NCBI GenBank assembly: GCA_013152205.1
Contig: JAADGV010000024.1
Span: 1-59,463 of the forward strand
Reading direction: 5' to 3'
DNA: 59,463 nucleotides
Origin: Planctomycetota bacterium
GTDB lineage: Bacteria; Planctomycetota; Planctomycetia; Pirellulales; Lacipirellulaceae
Shown here piece by piece: positions 43,182 to 53,371 of this stretch (positions are counted from its first letter, which is position 1; every line of letters begins with the position of its first letter). The notes under the pieces were generated by a model, which saw nothing but the letters and a program-made list of their open reading frames with translations, did no database searches and was not told the DNA's origin. The translations under genes were made by a program, and so were the position numbers.

Positions 43182-45385
43182 ATGAGCCAAACAGAAATCC
43201 CTACCGAAACGCCCCCCCCCCCCACGACGCCTGGACCGAAATCACCCCGCAGGCACTCTACGACAAGTGCTCCGCCGTAGCCAGCAATCTCTGGTGGAGT
43301 TGGCATCCCGAAGTGGTCAATTTGTTCCGAGACCTCGATCCGGTCCGTTGGCGGCAGCTTGACCACAACCCCATCATGCTGCTCAACGAGATAACGCCTG
43401 ACCAACTGGCTCAGCGCGCCTCAGAGATGGTCCTCTACACCCGCATCAATCAGGCCCACCGGCGTCTGAAAGATTACCTCAGCAACCACCAAACTACCTG
43501 GGGTGCTCGCGAAGCGGGCGTCTTGGGTTCCAAGCCCGTTGCCTATTTCTCCGCCGAATTTGGCATTCACGAGTCGGTTCCGATCTACTCGGGCGGTCTC
43601 GGCGTCCTGTCAGGCGATCACATTAAAAGCGCTAGCGGGCTGGGCGTACCACTCGTCGCCATTGGACTCTTCTACGACCAAGGCTACTTCAAACAGCACC
43701 TCGACTCCGACGGCTTACAGCAAGAGGAGTACGTCAACACAAAAGTCGAAAACCTTGCTATCGAGCCTGCCCGCGATGCCGAAGGCAACTCGATCACCAT
43801 CCATATCGATACGCTGGATGGTCAGCTGTTGGCCAAGGTTTGGCTGATGCGCATTGGTCGCATTCCGCTCTACCTGCTCGACTGCGACGTCGAAGGCAAT
43901 CGGCCCGAAGACCGTGAACTCACCTCGCGACTCTACGGAGGCGATGTCCGTACTCGCATCCGCCAGGAACTTGTGCTCGGCGTCGGAGGCGTCAAGGCTC
44001 TTCGCGCGCTCGGCATCTACCCCGGTGTCTACCATCTCAACGAAGGTCACAGTGCCTTTGCTCCGCTCGAAGCAATTCGCGAACTCATGCACGACGACGG
44101 GCACTCCTTCGACGACGCCCTCCGCGAAGTCGCTCAACACACGGTCTTCACCACCCATACGCCGGTACCTGCCGGACACGACCGCTTCGACTCCAGCTTG
44201 GTCGAAGAGCATCTGGGCCCGCTTCGTCAGCAGCTCGATATCTCGCACGAGCAACTCATGGGGCTTGGACGCGTCGAACCTCAAAACGAAAATGAATCTT
44301 TCTGCATGACCGTCATTGGCCTGAAGCTCTCGCGCCGTGCCAACGCCGTTAGTTCGCTGCATGGCCACGTCTCTCGCCGCATGTGGGCTCACCTCTGGCC
44401 TTGGCGAGTCGAAGAGGAAGTCCCCATCGGTCACATCACCAACGGCGTTCACGTCCCCAGTTGGTTGGCCTATCCCATGCAGTCGCTGTACGACAAGTAC
44501 CTCAGCGTAGGGTGGCAACAAAAGATGGGCGACCCTGAGGTCTGGCAAAACATCTACTCGGTCGACCCTGGCGAACTCTGGGAAACTCACAACGCGCTCA
44601 AAAGTCGACTACTAGAATTCGTCCGTCGCCGCGTCAGCCGCCAATGTCGTCGTCGCAACGAAGACGAAGCGTCGGTCGAAGCCGCACGTAATGTCCTCGA
44701 CCCCTCAGCCCTAACGATCGGCTTTGCGCGTCGCTTTGCTACCTACAAACGGGCAGACCTGTTCCTTAGCAATATCGAAAAGTTTGCTGAGTTGGTTACC
44801 GACCCCCATCGGCCTGTCCAATTTATTTTCTCAGGCAAAGCACACCCGGCGGACGAGCCTGGCAAAAAGCTCATTCAAAGAATCGCCAATCTCAGGCACG
44901 ACCCTCGCTTTGAAGGCCGCATCATCTTTATCGAAGATTACGACATCAACGTCGGTCGACATCTGACCCAAGGTGTCGATGTCTGGCTCAACAATCCTCG
45001 CCGACCTTTGGAAGCCTCGGGCACCAGTGGCCAGAAGGTGGTTCTCAATGGCGGCCTCAATTGCTCGGTTCTCGATGGTTGGTGGGCTGAAGCCTTCAAC
45101 GGCAAAAACGGCTTTGCCATCGGCCACGGCACCCAGCACGTCGACGCCGAAACCAGCGACCAACGCGACGCCGAAGAGTTGCTTCGGGTCTTATCCGAAG
45201 AAGTGATTCCCCTGTTCTACGACCGCGACGCCGATGGCCTCCCGCAACAGTGGATCGAGCGAATGACCGTCTCGATCGCCACCTTAGCGGCCCGCTTTAG
45301 CGCCCACCGCATGGTGATGGACTACGTCCAACAGTCGTACCTGGTCGCCGCCGGCGGCCTCAGCTCCGACATGAAAATGCCGTAA
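43182..45385 (+). CDS. glgP: alpha-glucan (glycogen) phosphorylase, frameshifted at a C12 run
   Basis: Releases glucose-1-phosphate from glycogen. The conserved part, 43313-45385 (690 codons), has the short-type phosphorylase signatures VAYFSAEFGIHES, GGLGVLSGDH, FTTHTPVPAGHDRF and the PLP/substrate block ASGTSGQKVVLNGGLN. The family N-terminus ALYDKCSAVASNLWWSWHPE lies in the same frame at 43223-43312 but has no start. The only good start, ATG 43182 (MSQTEIPTETPPPP), is in another frame and stops at 43281-43283. The switch falls at twelve C residues (43212-43223); thirteen would join the two into one ORF. So this is a sequencing slip, a mutation, or a phase-variable contingency tract. Confidence 0.88.
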
Positions 45386-45397
45386 ACAAAAGGCCGC

Positions 45398-45427
45398 AAA
45401 GCCCAGGGGCTCGGGCCCCTGGGCTTT
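45398..45427. terminator. intrinsic terminator between convergent genes
   Basis: AAAGCCCAGGGGC - tcgg - GCCCCTGGGCTTT, a perfect 13-base-pair stem followed by CCTTTC and preceded by AAAA on the other strand. It can serve both the phosphorylase gene and the converging PhoPQ-related gene. Confidence 0.85.
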
Positions 45428-45441
45428 CCTTTCATGGCATG

Positions 45442-47043
45442 TCAACTTCTGGTGTTGCGACGGTGAGAACCACCGCGTAGCAAGCATGTGGCAGCAACCC
45501 CAAACATCAAAAGCACTCCCGAAGCGGGTTCGGGAACCGCAGCCACGCTAACTTCGGTCGTAAACGTGAGCGGAATTGCTCCGCCGATGAGGTAACTCAG
45601 CTCAACCATGAAAGCAGTCGCCCCGGTCGCGGGCATCGAAACATTGGCAACATACTGACCGCCACCCTGGTCGACTAGATCGGTGTCATTCCATATTGCA
45701 CCAACTGTGAAAAGGCGGAAATCGCGGTTATTGGGATTGATCGCTTTCCACATCTTAACACCCTCCAGCGTATTGGCCGGGTTGTCGGTGACATCGACAG
45801 TCATGGTAGTTCCATCTGCCGAAACGTCCCAGGAGAATTCTGGCAGCGGAAGCCCCAACTCCAGGGCAGCGTTAAAATTCAAGACGGCAGGGATAGCGTC
45901 GTCATTCAGGCTATGGGAAGTATTGGGCATGTAGCGCAGATATTTTGGTCCGATCAGGTCGTCGAAGTAGAATTGAGACGAATCGGGAACAAAAAACTCG
46001 TCTCCCGTGGAATTGACCATGTATTTCGGCAGGTCGAGTCGCCCACGATATTCGTAGGGGTCAACGATATCGAGAAGTTCTTGAACTCGTGGCGAGATTG
46101 CTACCCCGGGAGGAGGAGCAAACTGATCCATGACGCCTTCCACAACATACTCCTCCACAGCCAAGGAAAATCCCCCGTTGAGAAGGGGAGCCTGAACTGG
46201 TCCAGTTTCATACACGCGACGATGGTGCCGCATCGACTCATCGATATTTAGGAAGTCGATAACTCCCGGCGCGATCCCCGAAACACGGTCAGGCCCCCCT
46301 GGCCGGGCTTCGACGGCAGCGGTCAGCCAAGTCGTCCAGCCTCGTTTCGAAGCGCCGAATATGAAAAATTTGTCGATCGTCACACCCTGTTCATCCTGCA
46401 TGTATTCCTGAGTGGCATCCATGGCTGCCACCGCGCTTTTAACCATGGGCAACAGCAGAGGCCATTCGGAATCGCCACCATCAAGAAATTGCTTAAACGT
46501 TTTTGCAATGGCACTGTCTTCCTTCCGGGGCAACGCCTCCCCGGCAAACTGCAGAGATTGATTCGGAACCGTGGGCAAGTTGACTATCACTGAATTCGTG
46601 GCCTGCGCGAAATTGCCCATCGCAGCAAGAGTGCCAAGATCAAAACTATCGGGATTACTGCCGCCATCGATCCAGAGAATCGCCGTGTTACTGAGAGGGA
46701 TACCGGGAGCGGCGTCTGGCTGCGCGATCATCATTTTGTGTTCCCACTCGTTTTGTGTGGAATCAAGCAAGGGCTTCCAACTCTGAGTGACTTCACTCGG
46801 GTCCCCCCAAGTCTGAGACGTCAAATCGATGTTGTACCCGGTGAAGCCTGAGCCTGGGATTGCAATTATGCTAGCCAGGGAATAACCAGAGGAAGGATCT
46901 ACCGCCGCAACATACGTGTCCAGCGCGGTCTGGGCAGAGCTAGACTGCGGCGAACTAAGCAGCACCGCGACCAGCGCCACGGCCATAAAACAGTTGGCAG
47001 CCGCAGGAAAAACTTGGTTTACTCGTTGAGAATCAATTTTCAT
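45442..47043 (-). CDS. PhoPQ-activated pathogenicity-related protein with PEP-CTERM signal
   Basis: A 533-residue exported alpha/beta-hydrolase-like protein. The signal peptide runs to about residue 38 (SSPQSSSA). The PhoPQ_related blocks include SWKPLLDSTQNEWEHKMMIA, LWIDGGSNPD, VIVNLPTVPNQSL, FFIFGASKRGWTTWLTAA with the likely nucleophile Ser, and KYLRYMPNTSHSL with a candidate His. The C-terminus VPEPASGVLLMFGVAATCLL plus RRNTRS is a PEP-CTERM sorting signal, an uncommon addition to this family. It probably acts outside the cell membrane; substrate unknown. Confidence 0.88.
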   Translation of the reverse strand: MKIDSQRVNQVFPAAANCFMAVALVAVLLSSPQSSSAQTALDTYVAAVDPSSGYSLASIIAIPGSGFTGYNIDLTSQTWGDPSEVTQSWKPLLDSTQNEWEHKMMIAQPDAAPGIPLSNTAILWIDGGSNPDSFDLGTLAAMGNFAQATNSVIVNLPTVPNQSLQFAGEALPRKEDSAIAKTFKQFLDGGDSEWPLLLPMVKSAVAAMDATQEYMQDEQGVTIDKFFIFGASKRGWTTWLTAAVEARPGGPDRVSGIAPGVIDFLNIDESMRHHRRVYETGPVQAPLLNGGFSLAVEEYVVEGVMDQFAPPPGVAISPRVQELLDIVDPYEYRGRLDLPKYMVNSTGDEFFVPDSSQFYFDDLIGPKYLRYMPNTSHSLNDDAIPAVLNFNAALELGLPLPEFSWDVSADGTTMTVDVTDNPANTLEGVKMWKAINPNNRDFRLFTVGAIWNDTDLVDQGGGQYVANVSMPATGATAFMVELSYLIGGAIPLTFTTEVSVAAVPEPASGVLLMFGVAATCLLRGGSHRRNTRS

Positions 47044-47431
47044 CGTAGGGCAATCCTATCAAGGTTGATAACAGATGTTCAGGGAACGATCGCGTTCGAA
47101 AATCTGCTGCCAGAACGCACAGCGCGCGGAACTAAGCAAAGGACTTAGCAGGAACCCACACCCAAAGCAGGCAGAAGAAAGCGATTAGCTGGTGAGAACG
47201 AAAACCGCTGAGCGGTCTTCTAATCGCGACATTGGGTCGATAGGTAGAAAGATGGTGGAGTGCGAAAAAACGTACGCAGGCCCCGAGTCTAGCAGGCTGA
47301 ATTGCCGATGCAAGCTGCCAAAAGTATATTTTGCGAGTTCCCACATCCGATGGTCGATATCGCCCTCCACGGCTATAATAACGCTAAATACCCGTATTCC
47401 AGCCCATTTCCGCTTTCCACCCACCCTAGCC
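47044..47431. other. 388-nt divergent intergenic region
   Basis: Between the PhoPQ-related and acyl-CoA dehydrogenase genes. It has ACCGCT-g-AGCGGT (about 47204-47216) and a perfect TATAAT box (47374-47379), 53 nt before the dehydrogenase ATG, without a clear -35. Confidence 0.4.
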
Positions 47432-48523
47432 ATGCCCCCAACTAAGATCACCTCGCCCGAAGATCCCGCTTTGGCCGAGCTTTGCAAAACGCTAGCTGGA
47501 CTTGCCCAAGACGTCGATCGCACCGGCGACTGGCCTGCCCAGCAATTGCAACTCTGCGCCGACTACGGCGTTTTTGAGTGGTTTATCGACACCACTTGGG
47601 GAGGGCAAGCCTGGGATAAAGAATCGGTCGTACGCGGCTATCTTGCTTTAAGCAGCGCGTGCCTCACCACCACGTTCATCATCACGCAATACACGGGCGC
47701 CTGCCGACGCCTCGCCAACAGCGACAATCAAAGCCTAAAAGAACGCCTGCTGCCCGACTTGGCACAAGGCAAGCTATTCGCCACCGTCGGCATCTCGCAC
47801 CTCACCACCAGCCGCCGCCACCTAGCCACCCCCGTACTGCGTGCCAAACGCACCGAGGGCGGATTCATTTTCGATGGCTTCAGCCCTTGGGTTACTGGCG
47901 CTCCCTACGCCCAATATATCGCACTCGGTGCAACCTTGATGGACGGCGATCAGGCAACCCAACAGCAACTGCTCGTCGTCCTACCCACCGATTTACCCGG
48001 TGTCTCCATCCCCGAGCCAATGCAACTCCTCGGCGTTTCGGCCAGCGCTACCGGCGAGTTGCGACTCGACCAAGTCTTTATCGAAGACCAATGGGTTCTC
48101 GATGGACCCGTCGAAAATGTCATGTCCAAAGGAGCTTCCAGCCCCGGCGGATACGAAACCTCCACCCTCGCCCTCGGCTTGGCTGATGCGGCCATCAACT
48201 TTCTGGCCAACGAAGCCATCAAGCGCCCCGATCTCGAAGCCCCACTCGACGCACTTCGCCAAGACCACCAAAATATTAGCGAAACTCTGTTTGCCGTCGT
48301 CCAAGGCACCCCAAACTGCTCCAGCGAGACCCTTCGCCAACGGGCCAACAGCCTTGCCCTGCGTTCAGCACAAGCCGCCCTGGCTGCCGCCAAAGGAACC
48401 GGCTACGTTGTCGGCCATCCCGCTGGCCGCTGGTGCCGAGAAGCCCTATTTTTCCTTGTCTGGAGCTGTCCGCAGCCCGTCCTTTCAGCCAACCTCTGCG
48501 AACTGGCCGGCATCGCCGAATAG
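47432..48523 (+). CDS. acyl-CoA dehydrogenase family flavoprotein
   Basis: A 363-residue protein from the ATG at 47432 ([20 protein letters not shown]). Fold blocks: [19 protein letters not shown], a middle beta domain with [18 protein letters not shown] and [20 protein letters not shown], and a helical C-terminal domain. The usual catalytic Glu context is not obvious, so dehydrogenation of an acyl-CoA is not certain; DszC/SfnB-like FMN monooxygenases share this layout. cysC follows after 28 nt, hinting at a sulfur-related role. Confidence 0.78.
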   Translation: MPPTKITSPEDPALAELCKTLAGLAQDVDRTGDWPAQQLQLCADYGVFEWFIDTTWGGQAWDKESVVRGYLALSSACLTTTFIITQYTGACRRLANSDNQSLKERLLPDLAQGKLFATVGISHLTTSRRHLATPVLRAKRTEGGFIFDGFSPWVTGAPYAQYIALGATLMDGDQATQQQLLVVLPTDLPGVSIPEPMQLLGVSASATGELRLDQVFIEDQWVLDGPVENVMSKGASSPGGYETSTLALGLADAAINFLANEAIKRPDLEAPLDALRQDHQNISETLFAVVQGTPNCSSETLRQRANSLALRSAQAALAAAKGTGYVVGHPAGRWCREALFFLVWSCPQPVLSANLCELAGIAE

Positions 48524-48551
48524 TGGCGCCCCTCAACCAACACACCACATT

Positions 48552-49211
48552 ATGCCCAAACCCAATGAACCGATCGTCGTCTGGCACCAACAGGCCGTCA
48601 GCCGAGCAGACCGCGAGCAGCTAAACAGCCACCACGGCTGTGTGGTTTGGTTCACCGGCCTTAGCGGCTGTGGCAAAAGCACGGTCGCAAATCTTGTCGA
48701 TCGCAAACTCCACAAACGGGGCATCCGCAGCTACGTCCTCGATGGCGACAACGTCCGCCACGGCCTCAATGCCACTCCACAGATGCTAGCAGAACGCTAT
48801 GGCGAGGATTTCGGCCAACGTTTCGGCCTCGGTTTTTCGCAGCAAGATCGAGAAGAGAACATTCGACGCGTTGGTGCCGTAGCTAACCTATTGTGTGACG
48901 CAGGGCTAATCACACTGACCGCGTTTGTCAGCCCCTATCGGGCAGATCGCGATTCCGTTCGGGCAAGCATGGCCGAAGGTGATTTTTTCGAGGTGTTTGT
49001 TGATGCATCCCTGGAAGTTTGCGAATCTCGCGACCCCAAAGGCCTCTACAAAAAGGCCCGCGCCGGTGAAATTGCGGACTTTACGGGGATCAGCTCGCCC
49101 TACGAGCCACCCGAGCATGCCGAACTGGTACTCAACGCCAACGACCTCGCACCCGACGAACTGGCGGAACTCGTGGTGCAGAAGCTTATCGAGACCGGCA
49201 AAATTAGCTAG
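48552..49211 (+). CDS. cysC: adenylylsulfate kinase
   Basis: Phosphorylates APS to PAPS in sulfate activation. 219 residues from the ATG at 48552. Walker [10 protein letters not shown] (36-44), [40 protein letters not shown], and [25 protein letters not shown] are all present. The start region is slightly longer than standalone CysC because of a 25-residue leader. Sulfate adenylyltransferase is not in the window. A longer in-frame ORF from 48000 runs across the preceding gene in another frame and is not real. Confidence 0.94.
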   Translation: MPKPNEPIVVWHQQAVSRADREQLNSHHGCVVWFTGLSGCGKSTVANLVDRKLHKRGIRSYVLDGDNVRHGLNATPQMLAERYGEDFGQRFGLGFSQQDREENIRRVGAVANLLCDAGLITLTAFVSPYRADRDSVRASMAEGDFFEVFVDASLEVCESRDPKGLYKKARAGEIADFTGISSPYEPPEHAELVLNANDLAPDELAELVVQKLIETGKIS

Positions 49212-49396
49212 CTTCGATCCTTCTTTTGCACCCCCTCTTGCTTGCAGTGCTGCCCCCCGCGTGGGGTTCAGTTCCTTCAACTTTATTTTTTCTGCATTGC
49301 GAACAGTTCATGTTGACCCAGCGATACAAACAACGATAGATTGAGAGACGTTGGTGACATCGCCCAGTTGTCGCCGCGCGCATGGAGGGGATGAAG

Positions 49397-49756
49397 ATGA
49401 TCTATTCTGTTCGACAGAAGCCGATCGCGAGCCCAGACAACTGCTTGCAAGAGCCGCCGTCAGGGTCCTCTTACGCGATTGCCCGTTCTTCACCCCATCG
49501 TATTTTTTCGACCGAGCAGGATATGCCCCAGTTAGACGAGGACCACGAGCAACTTGCCGCTCGCATTCTCGCGCGAATCGAGTCTCGCCTCCCTTGCCGC
49601 ATTCGCCAGCTTACCGTCTACGCGACCGACAACGCTGTCGTACTCGCAGGCCAATGTAGCACCTACTACACCAAGCAAGTTGCCCAACACGCGGCAATGG
49701 GTGTCCTGGAATACGAACGGTTGATTAACAACATCGACGTCTATCCAGCCAAGTAA
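49397..49756 (+). CDS. BON-domain protein
   Basis: A 119-residue protein. GGAGGGG at 49384-49390 favours the ATG at 49397 (ATG at 49382 or 49391 possible). The C-terminal 75 residues resemble the BON fold: ILARIESRLPCRIRQLTVYA, NAVVLAGQCSTYYTKQVAQH and VLEYERLINNIDVY. BON domains bind membranes or polysaccharides. No signal peptide, so location is probably cytoplasmic. It lies 50 nt before recG and could be co-transcribed. Confidence 0.7.
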   Translation: MIYSVRQKPIASPDNCLQEPPSGSSYAIARSSPHRIFSTEQDMPQLDEDHEQLAARILARIESRLPCRIRQLTVYATDNAVVLAGQCSTYYTKQVAQHAAMGVLEYERLINNIDVYPAK

Positions 49757-49806
49757 CCTCGGACAAAACCCGTTTCCTACCGATTCGTCTTCGGTAGAAT
49801 ACGGTC

Positions 49807-51921
49807 ATGCAGGCCGACTCTCATTCCCCCGCACCATCCTCCTCAAGCAAAGCCAAGCAACTCTTGGCCACGCCGGTTGAGTCGGTGCGCGGTGTGGCCG
49901 GCAAGCGTGCTCACTTGCTCCATCGGCTCAACATCCGCACCGCCAGCGATCTGCTGTTCAATTTCCCACGCGACTATCAAGACCTCTCCGACGAGCGCGA
50001 GATTGCCAATCTCGACGAAGGCGAACTACTCAGCGTCCGCGGCACGGTTGCCGAAGTGGCGATCTCGAACCGCGGATTTGGCAAAAACAGATTTTCGATT
50101 TTGCTTGCCGACGAGACAGGCCATCTCCGCGCCACTTGGTTCAACCAACCGTTCATGGCCAAACGATTCGCAAAAGGCCAACACCTGCTACTCACCGCCA
50201 AGCCAAAGCTGCGGGGCATGATGTGGGAAATGTCGCACCCACAGGTCACTTGGCTGGCAGAAGAAGAAGTTGCCGACGAACCACGAAAGTTGCTACCGGT
50301 CTATTCGCTCACCGAGGGCATCTCGCAATACCACATGCGGCGAATGGTCGAGACTGTCGTCGAAGAATTCGGCAACGTGCCCGAAGAAGTGTTCCCCGAA
50401 TCGTTGCTCGCCAAATATCATCTGTTGCCGTTGACTCAAGCTCTGCACGATATTCACCATCCCGACGATCAAGAATCGCTCGACCACGCACGGCGGCGGT
50501 TTGTCTTTCAAGAACTCTTCATTCTGCAACTCGCCCTCTCGATCCGCAGAGGCCAGCAACGAGAGCTTCACGCCCCCGAGTTGCCTGCTGTAGCAAAGAT
50601 CGACGCCCGCATTCGCCGGCTCTTGCCATTCGAACTTACGAAGAGCCAAGATCAAGCCATTCGCGAAGTGGCCGCCGACATGGCCCTCGACCGGCCCATG
50701 AACCGCCTGCTACAAGGCGACGTCGGCAGCGGCAAAACGATTGTCGCCTTGTACGCCTTGCTCGTAGCGGTCGCCCACGGCTACCAAGCAGCCCTGATGG
50801 CCCCCACCGAAATTCTCACCCGGCAACATGCCAAGACACTCGCCAATCTCCTCGACGCTAGCCGCGTTCGTTTCGACGTCCTCGCTGGCGGCATGGCCAA
50901 ACGCGAACGCGACCAACTGCTAGAAAATATCGCGACCGGAGAAATCGATGTTGTGCTCGGCACCCACGCCATCATCCAAGAAGACGTTCGGTTTAAGAAT
51001 CTCGGCCTAGTGGTAGTCGACGAGCAGCACAAATTTGGCGTTCGCCAACGCGCTGCCCTACGCCAGGAAGAACATTCCCCGCACTATCTGGTAATGACCG
51101 CCACCCCGATTCCACGCACCCTAACGATGACCTTGTTCGGCGACCTCGATATCTCCACGCTGCACGAGCTACCCTCTGGCCGGCAACCGGTGAACACCTA
51201 TCTCATCGAGCCCGACAAGCAAGCAACTTGGTGGCAGTTTGTTCGCGATCGACTCCGCGAAGGCCGACAAGCCTACGTCGTCGCACCCTTGGTCGACGAA
51301 TCCGAAACGATCGCCGCGCCAAGCGTTGCCCAAGCGTTCGAGCAACTCACCAATGGCGAATTGGAGGCCTTTCGCACCGGGCTCCTTCATGGCCGTATGT
51401 CTTCGGCTGAAAAACAGCAAACCATGGCTGAGTTTCACTCCGGCGAGATTCAAGTGCTGGTGAGTACCTCGGTGATCGAAGTCGGCGTCGACGTTGCAAA
51501 CGCCTCGGTGATGACCGTCGCCGGAGCCGAACGCTTTGGTCTGGCCCAGTTGCATCAATTCCGTGGCCGCGTCGGACGAGGCAACCACCCGGGCTACTGC
51601 GGCGTACTGATCGGAGAGGGCAGCGAGCGCGGTCGCGAACGGCTCGAAGCCTTTGCCAGTTCGACCGATGGTTTCAAGTTAGCCGAACTCGATTTCGAAT
51701 TACGAGGCCCAGGCGATTTGTTCGGCACACAGCAACATGGCCTGCCCCCCCTGCGCATCGCCGATTTGCAACGCGACCGCGAATTGCTCGAAGAAGCCCG
51801 CCGCGAGGCCCAGCTCTTAGTGGCAGCCGACCCAGGCCTCAAACACGAAAACCACGCCAAGCTGCGCAGCCAGATGCTAATTCGCTACGGCAAAGCGCTC
51901 AACCTAAGCGACGTCGGTTAG
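49807..51921 (+). CDS. recG: ATP-dependent DNA helicase RecG
   Basis: Branch-migrating helicase for stalled forks and recombination intermediates. 704 residues, usual length. N-terminal wedge/OB domain (about 15-170, LLFNFPRDYQDLSD), helicase motif I GDVGSGKT, DEQHKFG (motif II), TATPIPRTL, and in the C-terminal helicase lobe VSTSVIEVGVDVANA and HQFRGRVGRG. The DEQH rather than DEAD box is the RecG form. Confidence 0.96.
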   Translation: MQADSHSPAPSSSSKAKQLLATPVESVRGVAGKRAHLLHRLNIRTASDLLFNFPRDYQDLSDEREIANLDEGELLSVRGTVAEVAISNRGFGKNRFSILLADETGHLRATWFNQPFMAKRFAKGQHLLLTAKPKLRGMMWEMSHPQVTWLAEEEVADEPRKLLPVYSLTEGISQYHMRRMVETVVEEFGNVPEEVFPESLLAKYHLLPLTQALHDIHHPDDQESLDHARRRFVFQELFILQLALSIRRGQQRELHAPELPAVAKIDARIRRLLPFELTKSQDQAIREVAADMALDRPMNRLLQGDVGSGKTIVALYALLVAVAHGYQAALMAPTEILTRQHAKTLANLLDASRVRFDVLAGGMAKRERDQLLENIATGEIDVVLGTHAIIQEDVRFKNLGLVVVDEQHKFGVRQRAALRQEEHSPHYLVMTATPIPRTLTMTLFGDLDISTLHELPSGRQPVNTYLIEPDKQATWWQFVRDRLREGRQAYVVAPLVDESETIAAPSVAQAFEQLTNGELEAFRTGLLHGRMSSAEKQQTMAEFHSGEIQVLVSTSVIEVGVDVANASVMTVAGAERFGLAQLHQFRGRVGRGNHPGYCGVLIGEGSERGRERLEAFASSTDGFKLAELDFELRGPGDLFGTQQHGLPPLRIADLQRDRELLEEARREAQLLVAADPGLKHENHAKLRSQMLIRYGKALNLSDVG

Positions 51922-51968
51922 CTGCACTGCAATCACTCGTAGCAACCGTTCACAAATCTTAAAAAGTG

Positions 51969-52141
51969 AACCGCTAATCTGCGCTAATGATCGCTAATAT
52001 CAAAAATAACTCAAACTGAAAAGAAGGGCCCCCACGTTTTCACTTTGAAAAATAATATACACCCACCAAAGCAAACAGTCCGTTCGATTCGGGTAAATCA
52101 TTTCCTCCCTTATTAGCGTTCATTAGCGCAGATTAGCGGTT
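51969..52141. mobile_element. 173-nt element with 31-bp terminal inverted repeats
   Basis: Arms 51969-51999 and 52111-52141 differ at one position. Each arm is three near-direct repeats of CGCTAAT at 10-nt spacing. The 111-nt AT-rich interior encodes nothing. It fills the gap between the convergent recG and PhyH genes and could also terminate transcription both ways. Confidence 0.7.
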
Positions 52142-52167
52142 ACCTTCCTTCGCCTACCCATAAACGG

Positions 52168-52983
52168 TTACTGCTGCTCATACAACACCGGGTTCATCGG
52201 GTCGGCCATGATGTCGCCAACCTTGGTCGTCGAGGTCCAACGTTCCCAGTCGACTTGTTGATTGTCGTTTTTTGGCTTCGCAAGACGCATGTCGATGTCC
52301 ATGTAGATCATGGTCATCACACGCCGCGGCTGGCTGGTAGTATTCGGACCCGCCCGATGCAAATTCCAGCCGAGATGGAAACTCACATCGCCCAACTCAT
52401 ACGGCTCTTGGATTTCATCAATTTTCTGCTCGCTAACCGATGCCTGAATAACTTGCTCACTCTCGGCACTGATCTCTAAATCGCGGCCCACTTTCTTATG
52501 ATGGCTACCTCGCCCGAAGCAAAGCGGACCCATCTCAAGCGGAACCGGCTGCAAAGGAATCCATGCAGTCACCGACAGCGGGCTGTCCATCGGCCAATAA
52601 TGCTGATCCACATGCCAGGGCGTAACTCCCCCCGAAGGCTCTTTGTAGAGCGCCTGATCGTGCCACAGACGGATTCCGCGCGTGCCAAGCAACTCGGTCG
52701 CGATACGGGCAAGACGTTTGCTAAAGACAAACTCCTTGGCCTGCTCGTCCATTTCCCAAAGGTTGCCTACTTGAATAAACGCCTGATCGTAAAGCGAACG
52801 CTCCTCCATCGGCTTGCCAAGCATTGGATTCTTTTCGTCGACCAGCCGATTGAGTACCGGCGTGAAAGACGCCAACATCTCTGCGCTCAGCACATTCGAT
52901 AAATGGATAAAACCATCTTCGCGAAAACGGGCGATCTGTTGTTCGTCAAGAGAATAGGCATCATTCAGCAGATCAGTCGGCAT
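52168..52983 (-). CDS. phytanoyl-CoA dioxygenase (PhyH) family protein
   Basis: Fe(II)/2-oxoglutarate oxygenase fold, 271 residues from the ATG at 52983 (MPTDLLNDAYSLDEQQIARFREDGFIHL). Iron ligands are in TPWHVDQHYW (His-x-Asp) and the distal His in GWNLHRAGPN; the 2-oxoglutarate Arg is in QPRRVMTMIY. The longer ORF would run through a palindrome cluster upstream and is rejected. Substrate unknown; families like this hydroxylate small molecules in secondary metabolism. Confidence 0.88.
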   Translation of the reverse strand: MPTDLLNDAYSLDEQQIARFREDGFIHLSNVLSAEMLASFTPVLNRLVDEKNPMLGKPMEERSLYDQAFIQVGNLWEMDEQAKEFVFSKRLARIATELLGTRGIRLWHDQALYKEPSGGVTPWHVDQHYWPMDSPLSVTAWIPLQPVPLEMGPLCFGRGSHHKKVGRDLEISAESEQVIQASVSEQKIDEIQEPYELGDVSFHLGWNLHRAGPNTTSQPRRVMTMIYMDIDMRLAKPKNDNQQVDWERWTSTTKVGDIMADPMNPVLYEQQ

Positions 52984-53146
52984 CGTAACGATCTCGGTCA
53001 GAGAAAGAGAAGTAGGGGAAAACACGTCCTTACTGTACCGCGACCGAGTCCTGATGAAAATAGGCAAAGGCCCAATCACGTTTTCAAGCCACGCAACGCC
53101 CCCTCGACACCAAAGTACTTTACAACCAAATGTTCCACCCCCATAG

Positions 53147-53261
53147 CCCGGCCATCCTGGCCGGATACTCCCGCAGGAGTACCTGCTCCACCGAGACGGT
53201 GGGACTATATAGCCCGACCCTCTGGGTCGGAGTGCCGAAACACATAACAGTGATACGCTCT
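53147..53261. repeat. hairpin cluster, including double-hairpin repeat copy B
   Basis: CCGGCCA-tcc-TGGCCGG, ACTCC-cgca-GGAGT, CCACCG-aga-CGGTGG, CTATATAG and CCGACCC-tct-GGGTCGG in succession. The last 74 nt match 13221-13294. Located in the 388-nt gap between the divergent PhyH and kinase genes. Confidence 0.85.
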
Positions 53262-53371
53262 GATGAAAAAACCGAACAACCCAAAATCCCCCCATCAACC
53301 AATCGCCCTAGAGGCAAATTTCTCGTATCATAGGCAAACAGTGTAATAGCACGCGACACCAAGGCCCGCTG

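Noticed and set aside
43212..43223. Programmed ribosomal frameshift at the C run
   Set aside because: No slippery heptamer with a downstream pseudoknot or a Shine-Dalgarno-like stimulator is evident; slippage mutation or sequencing error is simpler.
48000..48551. Apparent N-terminal extension of cysC over the acyl-CoA dehydrogenase gene
   Set aside because: It is an alternative frame of the dehydrogenase gene, Ser/Pro-rich, and CysC has its own start at 48552.
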